Of a stretch of DNA of 39,019 nt, positions 16,986 through 25,364 are shown one piece after another. The notes under the pieces were generated by a model, which was not told the DNA's origin, did no database searches, and saw only the letters and a list, made by a program, of their open reading frames with translations. The translations under genes were made by a program, and so were the position numbers. Source of the DNA: Firmicutes bacterium HGW-Firmicutes-4 (GTDB lineage: Bacteria; Bacillota; Clostridia; Eubacteriales; Eubacteriaceae); assembly GCA_002841405.1 (NCBI GenBank), contig PGZR01000015.1, positions 1 through 39,019 on the forward strand, written 5' to 3'. The first letter of the stretch is position 1. Every line of letters starts with the position of its first letter.

Positions 16986-19391
16986 TCAAAACTCCTCATC
17001 CAGCACTTTTTCCACAAAGACGCGCGTCACTTCCGGATCGAACTGCGTGCCAGCATTCTTTCTGAGCTCACAAATGGCAGCTGGCCGACTGAGTCCCTTG
17101 CGATAGGTGCGATCACAGGTCATCGCGTCATAGGCATCTGCCACCCCAATAATTCTTGCCTGAATCGATATTTCTTCACCTTTCAGTTTTTTGGGGTAAC
17201 CTTTCCCATCCCATCGTTCATGATGCTCATAGACATACTTGGACATCTCTGAAAACTCGCTGGATGAACTCAGGATGCGATAGCCAATTTCAGGATGACG
17301 CTGAATTTCCTGCCATTCCACAAAGTTCAGCCGTCCTTCTTTATTGAGAATTTTTTCATCAATGCCCATTTTCCCAATATCATGCATCAGGCCGGCTGCT
17401 GCAATTTGATTGACGGCATCCTTGTTCAGCTTCATCTCACCGGCAATTGACTTGCAAAGCTCGCTCACTCTTCGGGAATGAAGCATCTCCCGGCTGCTTT
17501 TTTCATAGAGGGTATTCATAATCAGTTCGATGGTTTTATTCTTGATACTGGCACTTTCGTAGAGTTTATGCCGATACATATCATCTTCCGCCCGCTTATA
17601 AATCTCCTGAATATCCTGATCTTCCATTTCCTTGATTTCGTAACCAAAGGATATCGAAATATCAACTGCCCCGATTTTATCATTCACGGTTTTTGCTTTC
17701 AGGTCAGCAATCACATCAACGGCCTCAAAAATATCCGTCTGTGGTAAAATCACAATAAATTCATCCCCGCCCAGCCGGGCCACAATACTATTCCTGGGAA
17801 CGGTTTCGGTTATCAACCGAGCCGATTTTTTTAAGAGTTCGTCTCCCATGGCATGGCCAAAGGAATCGTTAATCAATTTTAGGCCATTCACATCCGCCAT
17901 AATCAGGGTAATCGGCAAATTAGCCGGAATGTCCAGCCGCCCCAATTCTTCTTCATAAAACCGGCGATTGTGAAGGCCGGTAAGGTAATCATGATAACTC
18001 AAATAGCGGATTTCCTGTTCTGCCTGTCTCCTCTCGGTGACATCAGAAATAATCACTGCAAATTGTTTGAATCGGGGTGAATAGGCAACCACTTCAAAAT
18101 ATTTATCGATGTATTTATCGTAGCGTTCAAAATGAATTGGCTGGCCGGTCATCGCCACCTGGCCGTATTTTTCAATCCAGCTTTTATCCACCCATGGAGT
18201 TGCTTCCGTAGCTCTTTTGCCAATGATATCCTCCCGTTTGAGACCCACCAGCTTCTCATAACTGGCATTGGCATCGAGATACCGAAAATCCACCGGATTA
18301 CCCGCGTGATCAAAAATGACCTCATGCACCGCCAGTCCCTGGGCCATTTGGGTGATCAGCAGACGATGTTTTTCTTCGCTTTCTTTTAAGGCTGTTTCGG
18401 CCTGGTGACGATCCGTAAAGTCGACTAACATATAGCTGACCAGCTGCCTTTTAATATCGAAAACATTTTTATTTACATAAAACCAGTTGATCGCTTCGTT
18501 AACCTTTATTTTTACCGGAGTCTGTTTATGATCGCCCTGATTAAGAACTCTCAAGGTTTCTGAAACACTATCTTTTTTTCCATCAAAAAAAAGGTTTGCT
18601 GCCGGATTCATGCAAATAATTTCAGCATAAGCATTGACGAGAAAGGCTACCTCGCCGATATTCCAGAAAGTTTGTTTCCAACGATTAATTTCCAGTTCAA
18701 ACAGATCATTTTTAACTTCATTCATGCCGAACATACTGGAAATAAATAAAATCACCACTGGTGTGGGATCAAAATATTTGTCAAAGCCCAGCAGAATCAT
18801 CGCCACCGCAATCCAGGATGTTTGTAGCGACAAGAGAACAAACCGATAGCTTTTTTTGAGACTGGGGGACGTTGAGTTGTTTAGCTCTTTTATTAATTCA
18901 ATCGTAGAAAATAAGATAAACATTGCATAATATGCCAGAATCAGATAATAACCGATGTTTTTCGAGGTGCTGGCCACGGAAAAGCCGTTAACGGTTATCA
19001 ATTCCACCCAGTTAAAGGCCAGATGGTGAACCGGATTGGTGATATAAACAAGCCACAGAACACTGGAGACGGCTACTAATAAATATCTTACCGCCTGCGG
19101 TAGCGGCCTTTTTACAAAGCGAGAAATAAAGAATATCCCAAATGTGGGAATAAAGATGACTCCCAGGTTCTCAAAATTCCGGGCAAAGATCATCATTTCG
19201 ATGTTCTGAGAATTTAGCGAAAGAAAATATCCACATGTATAAATTGCCGCGGAAAACATCAGTGCCGAAAAGTAATTAAACCGTCCATCCACTTTGTGTT
19301 TTAACAGCCTGATCCCCACAACAAGGTAAATGACAGTAATAATTGGTAATGCGAATACGATTAAATTCAACAACACGTTTTGAATATTCAT
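16986..19391 (-). CDS. Membrane sensor: 7TM-PAS-PAS-GGDEF-HD-GYP
   Basis: Bifunctional c-di-GMP protein of about 800 residues. Residues 1-225 form seven hydrophobic segments of the HisKA_7TM type, a membrane input module usually found on histidine kinases, ending at FGMNEVKNDLFELE. Two PAS domains follow (about 230-330 and 345-455). GGDEF has ARLGGDEF but lacks RxxD at the inhibitory site (PRNS instead). HD-GYP has HDIGKMGI and HHERWDGKGYP, with all ligands present. An ATG at 19403 is in frame, but AGGAAG lies just before the ATG at 19391, which I chose. The second PAS and the catalytic half closely resemble those of the 6447 protein. It appears monocistronic, with its own terminator. Confidence 0.9.
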   Translation of the reverse strand: MNIQNVLLNLIVFALPIITVIYLVVGIRLLKHKVDGRFNYFSALMFSAAIYTCGYFLSLNSQNIEMMIFARNFENLGVIFIPTFGIFFISRFVKRPLPQAVRYLLVAVSSVLWLVYITNPVHHLAFNWVELITVNGFSVASTSKNIGYYLILAYYAMFILFSTIELIKELNNSTSPSLKKSYRFVLLSLQTSWIAVAMILLGFDKYFDPTPVVILFISSMFGMNEVKNDLFELEINRWKQTFWNIGEVAFLVNAYAEIICMNPAANLFFDGKKDSVSETLRVLNQGDHKQTPVKIKVNEAINWFYVNKNVFDIKRQLVSYMLVDFTDRHQAETALKESEEKHRLLITQMAQGLAVHEVIFDHAGNPVDFRYLDANASYEKLVGLKREDIIGKRATEATPWVDKSWIEKYGQVAMTGQPIHFERYDKYIDKYFEVVAYSPRFKQFAVIISDVTERRQAEQEIRYLSYHDYLTGLHNRRFYEEELGRLDIPANLPITLIMADVNGLKLINDSFGHAMGDELLKKSARLITETVPRNSIVARLGGDEFIVILPQTDIFEAVDVIADLKAKTVNDKIGAVDISISFGYEIKEMEDQDIQEIYKRAEDDMYRHKLYESASIKNKTIELIMNTLYEKSSREMLHSRRVSELCKSIAGEMKLNKDAVNQIAAAGLMHDIGKMGIDEKILNKEGRLNFVEWQEIQRHPEIGYRILSSSSEFSEMSKYVYEHHERWDGKGYPKKLKGEEISIQARIIGVADAYDAMTCDRTYRKGLSRPAAICELRKNAGTQFDPEVTRVFVEKVLDEEF

Positions 19392-19559
19392 ACACTTCCT
19401 CATTCCGGAGAGTTGCCCTAAAATTTTGCCCTCTCGCAGATCAACCCATACTAAAATTAGTTCATTATTCTTGGCTGAATGATTATCATATCAGACGAAG
19501 GTTAAAGGAACCTTTTCTAGTCTGATTTTTTTGCCATCAGCCGATATTATCCCGCTTTT

Positions 19560-20243
19560 TTACTGTTCATCCCGATATTTGATGTGCACATGGGTGGCAT
19601 CGCAAAAGGGTTTGTTAACCGATTCACCACAGCGGCATAAAACAAACCGATTTCGTCTTTCATAGCGACTGCCATCCTCCGATTCGAGCGGAATACCGCC
19701 TTTGACAAAGATGCCACAACTCACCCCCCGCTCAGGATCCTGAAGCACAACAATTTCTGGTGTATATTCAGGTTCAATGGCCATTCCGTTTTTTTCCATG
19801 GCTACTAAACGTCCGGCTGGACAGTCGCTGGCCGCTTTAATCGCTTCTTCTTTAAGCTTAGCATCATCCGACTGGCGCATCAGTTCCCAGGCCGTCCCAT
19901 CTTTGCGGTGACAAAACCGGGCAAAGGCACAGCGATGGTCATCCAGCAGATCCAGATCTGCGCCAATAAGCACTTCCGCCCGATCCACAAAATTAGCTTT
20001 TGAGGCCGTCTCGTCACCGTGAAAATCACAGTCTGAATGGGTGCCATCACAAAAAGGCGGGTTTTTTGACTTTCCGCACCGACACAGGGTGTAGGTTTTA
20101 GCCTGGGGAAGTTTTCGCCCCTCTGAATAAACATAATCCTTTCCCTGGGAAGTGATTATGTTCTCTGAGAGTTTAATATTCCCGGTAACTACATATGGTC
20201 CATCTTTTAAAATTTTAATTTTTCCCGTTATTTCTTTTTCCAT
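19560..20243 (-). CDS. Double CDGSH iron-sulfur domain protein
   Basis: Redox or cluster-transfer protein of 227 residues. The two CDGSH motifs are CRCGKSKNPPFCDGTH (Cys54, Cys56, Cys65, His69) and, near the C-terminus, CRCGESVNKPFCDATH. Each should bind a [2Fe-2S] cluster with three Cys and one His. Between them, around HRCAFARFCH and ASDCPAGRLV, is a cysteine-bearing segment resembling the divergent 4Fe-4S domain often joined to CDGSH. GGAGAG precedes the ATG. It lies 58 bases downstream of the amino-acid transporter ATPase gene. The partner and role are unknown. Confidence 0.88.
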   Translation of the reverse strand: MEKEITGKIKILKDGPYVVTGNIKLSENIITSQGKDYVYSEGRKLPQAKTYTLCRCGKSKNPPFCDGTHSDCDFHGDETASKANFVDRAEVLIGADLDLLDDHRCAFARFCHRKDGTAWELMRQSDDAKLKEEAIKAASDCPAGRLVAMEKNGMAIEPEYTPEIVVLQDPERGVSCGIFVKGGIPLESEDGSRYERRNRFVLCRCGESVNKPFCDATHVHIKYRDEQ

Positions 20244-20301
20244 TGATAACTCTCCGTATTTAAAATCAAATCGCCACTGTTTAAAGACGTTCTCTCCGCG
20301 A

Positions 20302-21036
20302 TCAAACCTTCCATTCCAGAATTTTATTCAAAAACAGCTGCAGTTCTGCAGTTTGGGGATGTTTGAATATCTGGGAACTATCGCCGCTTTCGACAATTTG
20401 TTTATTTGCTAAAAAAACTACTTTCTCACAGGCATTTTTTGCAAAACCCATTTCATGGGTTACAATAATGGTTTTCAGCCCGTCATTTTGAAGCTCTCCC
20501 AGCATATTCAGCACTTCTGCCGTATATTCGGGATCCAGGGCTGAGGTTGGTTCATCCAACAGTAGCAGCTTGGGCTTAACCGCCACCGCCCTGGCAATGG
20601 CAATTCGCTGCTGCTGACCGCCAGAAAGCTGGAACGGATACTTGTTTTTCTCATCACTCAAGCCAAAACGCTCAAAAAGTTTACTGCTGATCTCAATGGC
20701 CTGGGATTTAGCCATCCCAAATGCGTGTACCAGCGGTAACAGCATATTCTCCATCGCGGTAAGGTGTTCAAACAGTCCTCGGGACTGAAAAACAAAGCCG
20801 ATATTGCGGCGGTAGCTATGCAGATATTTTTTGCTGAATGTGATGATTTCCCCATCCATTTTCAGGGTGCCGGAATCCGGAGTCAAAAGTCCGCCGATAA
20901 TCCGGAGCAAGGTTGATTTTCCACCGCCGGATGGGCCAATTACAGCAATCGAATGAACATCAAAGGAACCACTTACATCCTTTAAGACCAGTTCTGCCTG
21001 AAAGGTTTTACAGATATTGATTAACTCGATATTCAT
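20302..21036 (-). CDS. Polar amino acid ABC transporter ATP-binding protein
   Basis: GlnQ/HisP-type ATPase that powers the importer encoded just upstream. Motifs: Walker A IGPSGGGKSTLL, Q-loop VFQSRGLFEH, signature LSGGQQQRIAIARA, Walker B LLLDEPTSALDPE and H-loop VTHEMG. The open frame extends to 21078, but AAAGGCGG lies about eight bases before the ATG at 21036 and MNIELINI is the normal family start. The chosen start overlaps the permease gene by 29 bases. The specific amino acid cannot be told from the ATPase. Confidence 0.9.
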   Translation of the reverse strand: MNIELINICKTFQAELVLKDVSGSFDVHSIAVIGPSGGGKSTLLRIIGGLLTPDSGTLKMDGEIITFSKKYLHSYRRNIGFVFQSRGLFEHLTAMENMLLPLVHAFGMAKSQAIEISSKLFERFGLSDEKNKYPFQLSGGQQQRIAIARAVAVKPKLLLLDEPTSALDPEYTAEVLNMLGELQNDGLKTIIVTHEMGFAKNACEKVVFLANKQIVESGDSSQIFKHPQTAELQLFLNKILEWKV

Positions 21037-21796
21037 GGTTATACCGCCTTTCCAATACCCTTGAAAGCATGGACACACTGAAGGTCAGAATAAAGTATAA
21101 CACCCCGACAAAAAAATAATTTTCAAACATTCTAAAATTATCCGCCGAAATTTCCTGAACCGTTTGGGTGAGTTCAATGACTGCAATCACCGATAACAGT
21201 GACGAATCCTTGATAATCGAGGCAAATTGCCCAGTTAAAGCCGGGAGAATCCGGGCCATTAATATCGGAAAGGTAACCAGCTGCAAGGTTTTAGCCGGCG
21301 TCAGCCCAATCGACTTGGCCACCTCATATTGCTGATGGTCTATACTCGCCAAGCCCCCGCGAATGATTTCCGAAATATAAGCCCCTTCAAAGATCGATAA
21401 AATCACCACTCCCGCCACATAACGGTTATCAATCCCCCAGGCCGTGCCAATGATGTAATAGAAAAAATATATCTGTACCAGCAACGGTGTTCCCCGAATA
21501 ATTTGTACGTAGGCCCGGCAAAAATAACTGATGGCCAGAATCCTTGCGTTTTGACCGATGGCAGTTAGTGAACCGATGATCAGACTGACAATCAAACTGG
21601 CCAATGAAATAATCACTGTCATTAAAAAACCTTCCCAAAGTCGCTGCCGATATTGGGAAAGGGTTGAAAAGTCCAGTTCAAGTCCAATCGAAGTCACTGA
21701 AAACCAGAGAAATCCAATCATAACAACGGCCACGATAAAGGCACTGGCCGCCTTATTTACTAATGAAGGCTCTTTATTGACTGTCTGTTTCATCAA
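21008..21796 (-). CDS. Polar amino acid ABC transporter permease
   Basis: Inner-membrane channel subunit of the HisM/GlnP family, 262 residues. It has about five membrane segments, the family block RGTPLLVQIYFFYY, and the ATPase-docking EAA-like loop QQYEVAKSIGLTPAKTLQLVTFPI. Only one permease gene is present, so the channel is probably a homodimer. It starts five bases after the binding-protein stop, consistent with a tight operon. Confidence 0.9.
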   Translation of the reverse strand: MMKQTVNKEPSLVNKAASAFIVAVVMIGFLWFSVTSIGLELDFSTLSQYRQRLWEGFLMTVIISLASLIVSLIIGSLTAIGQNARILAISYFCRAYVQIIRGTPLLVQIYFFYYIIGTAWGIDNRYVAGVVILSIFEGAYISEIIRGGLASIDHQQYEVAKSIGLTPAKTLQLVTFPILMARILPALTGQFASIIKDSSLLSVIAVIELTQTVQEISADNFRMFENYFFVGVLYFILTFSVSMLSRVLERRYNHEYRVNQYL

Positions 21797-21801
21797 TCAC
21801 C

Positions 21802-22617
21802 CTAATCAAAAAACCATGGAAAGCCAAGGGCATCAAAGGTTTGTTTTTCTTCCTTCAGGTATTTATCCGTCAATTCTTCAAAGCCGCCCTGAGCTCTAAA
21901 TTCTGGGATAAAACTGTCTATTTGTCTCAACAGCTCTTCATTACCCTTATTCACCGCCATTCCCCAGCTTTCGCTATCCTGAAAAGGAATCAGGATAGCT
22001 TTAGTAGTATCCGGATTTGCCTGGTTTTGTCGATAAATCGTCAACTGATCATAAATAAAGGCATCCGCTTTTCCCTGGGTTACTTCAGTGACACAGGCAT
22101 TTTCAGATGACAGGGCATTAACTGTGGCATTGGCCAGATTCTTTGTGGCGTAAATATTTCCGGTGGTTCCTTTTTTAACATCCACGACTCTTCCCGGCTG
22201 ATTCAAATCTTCCGCCTGATTGATATTGGCGTTTTTATTTACCAGCAAGCCCAGATAGGACTTGGCATAGGGCACCGAAAAATCTACCACTTCTTTGCGC
22301 TCATCAGTGATGGTCATCGATGAAATCACCACATCCACCTTACCGGTCTGCAGTGATGGAATCAGTCCATCCCAATTGGTATTTTCAATCTGAACCGGCC
22401 GGCCCAGATACTCCCCTAGCGCATAAGCCAAATCAACACTGACGCCACTGGGATTGCCCTGATCATCCTTTGTTTCAAAAGGTGGGTAGGCCAGTTCCAT
22501 CCCTACAATCAAAGGTTTTTCATCATTTTCCGTACCCTTGCTGGCGGTGCTGCATCCCACCAGCAGCGCTCCGCCAATGGCCAGTACCATTATTATTAAC
22601 CCAAGTTTTTTCATCAT
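21802..22617 (-). CDS. Amino acid ABC transporter substrate-binding lipoprotein
   Basis: Family 3 extracellular solute-binding protein anchored by lipid. The signal peptide ends LLVGC, a good lipobox. The mature part has PLIVGMELAYPPFE at its start, NWDGLIPSLQTGKVDVVISSMTIT and VDFSVPYAKSYLGLLV, all typical of polar amino acid binders. The open frame reaches 22662, but AAGGAG lies seven bases before the ATG at 22617, and that start gives a normal signal peptide. Ligand identity is not resolvable by eye. Confidence 0.9.
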   Translation of the reverse strand: MMKKLGLIIMVLAIGGALLVGCSTASKGTENDEKPLIVGMELAYPPFETKDDQGNPSGVSVDLAYALGEYLGRPVQIENTNWDGLIPSLQTGKVDVVISSMTITDERKEVVDFSVPYAKSYLGLLVNKNANINQAEDLNQPGRVVDVKKGTTGNIYATKNLANATVNALSSENACVTEVTQGKADAFIYDQLTIYRQNQANPDTTKAILIPFQDSESWGMAVNKGNEELLRQIDSFIPEFRAQGGFEELTDKYLKEEKQTFDALGFPWFFD

Positions 22618-22640
22618 CTTTATGCTCCTTCTTTGCAAAC

Positions 22641-22940
22641 CTAATAAAACACACATAGCCAAATACAGGGCGGGTCTGTTGAGGTCTCGGCGACCCGATG
22701 CTTCTGGTGGGGTGGAATTAATAGGGTATCGCCTTTTTTCAGCGTGACTGTCCGGTCATCTTCAAATGTCAGGCGAGCGCTTCCCTCCAGCAAGATGACA
22801 AACTCACTTTCGGCCTGATCGTACCAGTCGGATTGCTGACCGGTGCTGATAATCCGTTCGATCCGAACCGAGTTGTTCTGCACCAGAACCGCGATCACTT
22901 CTTCATTTATGGGAACTCCGGGCATTTCATAAATATTCAT
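22641..22940 (-). CDS. Small cupin-domain protein
   Basis: Single-domain cupin of 99 residues. The beta-barrel motifs are visible: EFVILLEGSARLTFED for the first half, then KKGDTLLIPPHQKHRVAETS for the second. Metal ligands are only partly canonical, with His in PHQKHRV clear and the first His pair missing, so it may bind a ligand rather than act as an enzyme. GAGGT precedes the ATG. It ends 23 bases before the binding-protein start and probably belongs to that operon. Function unknown. Confidence 0.8.
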   Translation of the reverse strand: MNIYEMPGVPINEEVIAVLVQNNSVRIERIISTGQQSDWYDQAESEFVILLEGSARLTFEDDRTVTLKKGDTLLIPPHQKHRVAETSTDPPCIWLCVFY

Positions 22941-22993
22941 TTTTACCTCATCCTCAAATCATATCATAAAATCGGACCGGAAAACAATTCCCT

Positions 22994-23971
22994 TTATTTC
23001 TTGATCAGATCTTCCATTTTTCCGGAGTCACTAATATCCATTAATTCTTCTGGAAAAGGCCCCCAGATACTCTGTTCCAGCAGGTAGGAGTCGTTATATT
23101 TAATGACATAGGACTTAAGCACATTAATGGGGACACTCAAAGGAATTTTGCCGTTTTTATATTTCTCAAAACTGTCCAGAATAAAGGTCTTCTCACCACT
23201 GGAAAGATGTTCCGAAAAATAGCCGAAAATATGCATCATTACATTAATATAATTACTATACCGGGGAATTCTAAAAAAAGCAATGCCAAGATGTTCTTTA
23301 TAGCTGTTAATAACCGCCTCAACTGGTAGCTTGTCATGATTGGCAACAATCCGTCCCAGCACTTTTTGTTCTTTCTGACTATAAGCCATCAGCAGATATT
23401 TATTATTGGCCTGAAATTTAACCAGCGCTGCCATGGTTCCCGCTTTTTCCACCTGACGATAGCTGCACATCGTATAGAGTTTGGCCAGAAAATGCTCCCG
23501 TATTCGGAAATTTGTTAACCGGCCCTCTTCTTCAATGGCCAGGTAGGGATATCGCTTAAAAACCTGCTCGGCAAAGATACCCTGGCCTTTGATCGAACCG
23601 GTGGTTTTGGACTTGCCAAGATAAACCTTGACATCCTTGGTTCCGCAGGACGGCGAACGCCCTTTTAAAATAAAACCATCCACCTCTTTCAAGCGGTCAA
23701 AAAAACCGTCGCTGAAAGCGATCATTTCCTGAGTATATTCGGTCTCCGATGCCGGTTGATACAAAACAATCTGCTCGTTTTCCATCACCAGACGAACCGG
23801 GTTTCGGGGCACCCCCAAGCCAATTTCCACCTCAGCGCATACGGGATGATAATCTACATAGTCTTTCAGTTTTTCGACAAACTTATCAGGCAGGGTCTGG
23901 CCGTTGTAACGGCAGGCATCGAAACCCATACATTTGCTGACCACAACCTGGGGTCTTAATTCATTATTCAT
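22994..23971 (-). CDS. DUF523-DUF1722 protein, TudS-like thiouracil desulfurase family
   Basis: Two-domain protein of 325 residues. DUF523 (1-150) has Cys14 and Cys20 in SKCMGFDACRYNG, Cys45 in HPVCAEVEIGLGVPR and Cys109 in GRSPSCGTKDVKV. Characterised members (TudS) use three such cysteines to hold a [4Fe-4S] cluster that removes sulfur from thiouracil. DUF1722 (about 185-310, YbgA-like) carries INVMMHIFGYFSEHLSSGEK and KYNDSYLLEQ. The fusion is known and common, with family function only partly established. GAGGAGAG precedes the ATG. It is 53 bases upstream of the cupin gene in the same direction. Thiouracil desulfuration is family knowledge and is not shown for this protein. Confidence 0.87.
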   Translation of the reverse strand: MNNELRPQVVVSKCMGFDACRYNGQTLPDKFVEKLKDYVDYHPVCAEVEIGLGVPRNPVRLVMENEQIVLYQPASETEYTQEMIAFSDGFFDRLKEVDGFILKGRSPSCGTKDVKVYLGKSKTTGSIKGQGIFAEQVFKRYPYLAIEEEGRLTNFRIREHFLAKLYTMCSYRQVEKAGTMAALVKFQANNKYLLMAYSQKEQKVLGRIVANHDKLPVEAVINSYKEHLGIAFFRIPRYSNYINVMMHIFGYFSEHLSSGEKTFILDSFEKYKNGKIPLSVPINVLKSYVIKYNDSYLLEQSIWGPFPEELMDISDSGKMEDLIKK

Positions 23972-24060
23972 TTATGCTCTCCTCATCTTATCGTTTGTTT
24001 CCTTCTTACCCATTTGCGGAAAGCTTCAATCATCCGGCCTCCGACAACTCTGCTGCAAAC

Positions 24061-24090
24061 AAAAAAAGACGCGCCATGCGCATCTTTTTT
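24061..24090. terminator. Bidirectional terminator below the CBS-GGDEF gene
   Basis: AAAAAAGA plus GCGC pairs with GCGC plus TCTTTTTT across one mismatch and a short loop. T-rich ends on both strands would terminate the minus-strand CBS-GGDEF transcript, whose stop is 13 bases away. Confidence 0.75.
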
Positions 24091-24102
24091 CTGTTTACCA
24101 GC

Positions 24103-25179
24103 TCAGCTCAGCAGATAATTACTGCCCTGTTTTTTCTTGCATTTCTTTTTTATTTTGGCCGCGGTTTCAGCTAATTCAAAAATTGTTTTGCTGTGATCAC
24201 TGGCCACTCCGGCAATCGAAACTGAGAGAAAGGGGAAATTTTCCTCCACATCTTTCCGGTCCTTAGAGGTGATATAACCTTTGTCAATGTCTTCTTTGTG
24301 ATAGTATTTAATCACCGCATCATTAAATGCTTCAATGATATTGATACACAATTGCTCTGTTTTCTTTTTAGGAACAATGGCAATAAAATCATCCCCACCG
24401 ATATGACCAATAAAATGCTCGGTTGAAATCCGGGTTTTTAAAATCTCAGCAAACTCTTTTAACACCCGATCCCCATTTTCAAACCCATAAAGATCATTAT
24501 AAGCTTTAAAATTATCAAGATCGAAATAAAGAATTGTTCGTTTATCCTTGCCTTTGAGCGCCTTTTCCAGCTGTTGCTCAATCATCAGATTGCCAGGCAG
24601 TTCAGATAAGGGATTCAGGTGCTTGGCGTAGACAAACTCGATTTCGATCAGTTTTTCCATCAGGTCTTTTACCGTTACGGTTCCCTGAAACTGCTCCTGA
24701 CGGGTCACAACAATAAAGTCGTAGATCTTATCAAAATCCCGCTGCATCGCGTTCTTGCCGACAACATCAATGGTTGCCAGGCAATCTACCTGCATAAAAT
24801 CCGTAGCCATGATATTGCGAACCGGTTTATTGGCATAAAGAATATACCCATATTGTCCGCTAATCCTTTTATACAAGGCATTTCGGGTGATCACCCCAAT
24901 TGGGATCTGGTCTTCCACCACACAAAATCCGGACAGTTTTTCATTTTCTTTAAACATTTCATGAACCTGTGAAACGAGAATATCCGGTGCAATAGTTTTC
25001 TCCAGTTTGCAGATGGACTCAATGCGGTCATCCAGCACCCGATTATCCAGCAGTTTTCTTTTATTGGCATTCTCTTTCATGACGATTTCAACCACATCCT
25101 TCGAGATTGAATTTAGAATTCCATTGGGTTTTTGAATAAAATATCCCTGCCCATAGTTGATGTCACAAATTATAACCAT
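24103..25179 (-). CDS. CBS-GGDEF protein with residual EAL C-terminus (5'-truncated)
   Basis: 358 residues: a tandem CBS region (about 60-180, with VVEDQIPIGVITRNALYKRI), a LNPLSELPGN linker, and GGDEF (about 195-355) with GHIGGDDF at 261-265. The fourth motif residue is Asp instead of Glu, and no RxxD inhibitory site precedes it, so cyclase activity is doubtful. Residues 5-18 (CDINYGQGYFIQKP) match the last strand and helix start of EAL phosphodiesterases. Related proteins are EAL-CBS-GGDEF, so about 230 residues of EAL appear lost. In-frame stops lie immediately upstream of the ATG, and I see no good ribosome binding site there. It may be translated from a later start or be decaying. Confidence 0.8.
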   Translation of the reverse strand: MVIICDINYGQGYFIQKPNGILNSISKDVVEIVMKENANKRKLLDNRVLDDRIESICKLEKTIAPDILVSQVHEMFKENEKLSGFCVVEDQIPIGVITRNALYKRISGQYGYILYANKPVRNIMATDFMQVDCLATIDVVGKNAMQRDFDKIYDFIVVTRQEQFQGTVTVKDLMEKLIEIEFVYAKHLNPLSELPGNLMIEQQLEKALKGKDKRTILYFDLDNFKAYNDLYGFENGDRVLKEFAEILKTRISTEHFIGHIGGDDFIAIVPKKKTEQLCINIIEAFNDAVIKYYHKEDIDKGYITSKDRKDVEENFPFLSVSIAGVASDHSKTIFELAETAAKIKKKCKKKQGSNYLLS

Positions 25180-25295
25180 CGGAGAGGATTATTAATATTA
25201 CCAGCCTGTTAAATTTACGTTAATTTTCATCGGGGACGGGTACTCAGTGTAGATAATTTATTAAACCGTTTGCACTATTTAAGACCGTTACCATG

Positions 25296-25324
25296 TTTAC
25301 AGATAGAATTGCAACTGTTATACT
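25296..25324 (+). promoter_or_regulatory. Sigma-A-type promoter for the ercA operon
   Basis: TTTACA at 25296-25301 and TATACT at 25319-25324 are separated by exactly 17 bases. They lie about 40 bases before the ercA start, and GAGG in 25350-25360 serves as ribosome binding site. This is the clearest promoter match in the window. Confidence 0.65.
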
Positions 25325-25364
25325 AAAGTAACAGCTCTTCACACGAGAATGCGAGGTTATTGTT

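Noticed and set aside
19498..19514. AAGGTT/AACCTT hairpin as a terminator
   Set aside because: The stem is only six base pairs and has no T-run on the strand where the CDGSH gene would need it.
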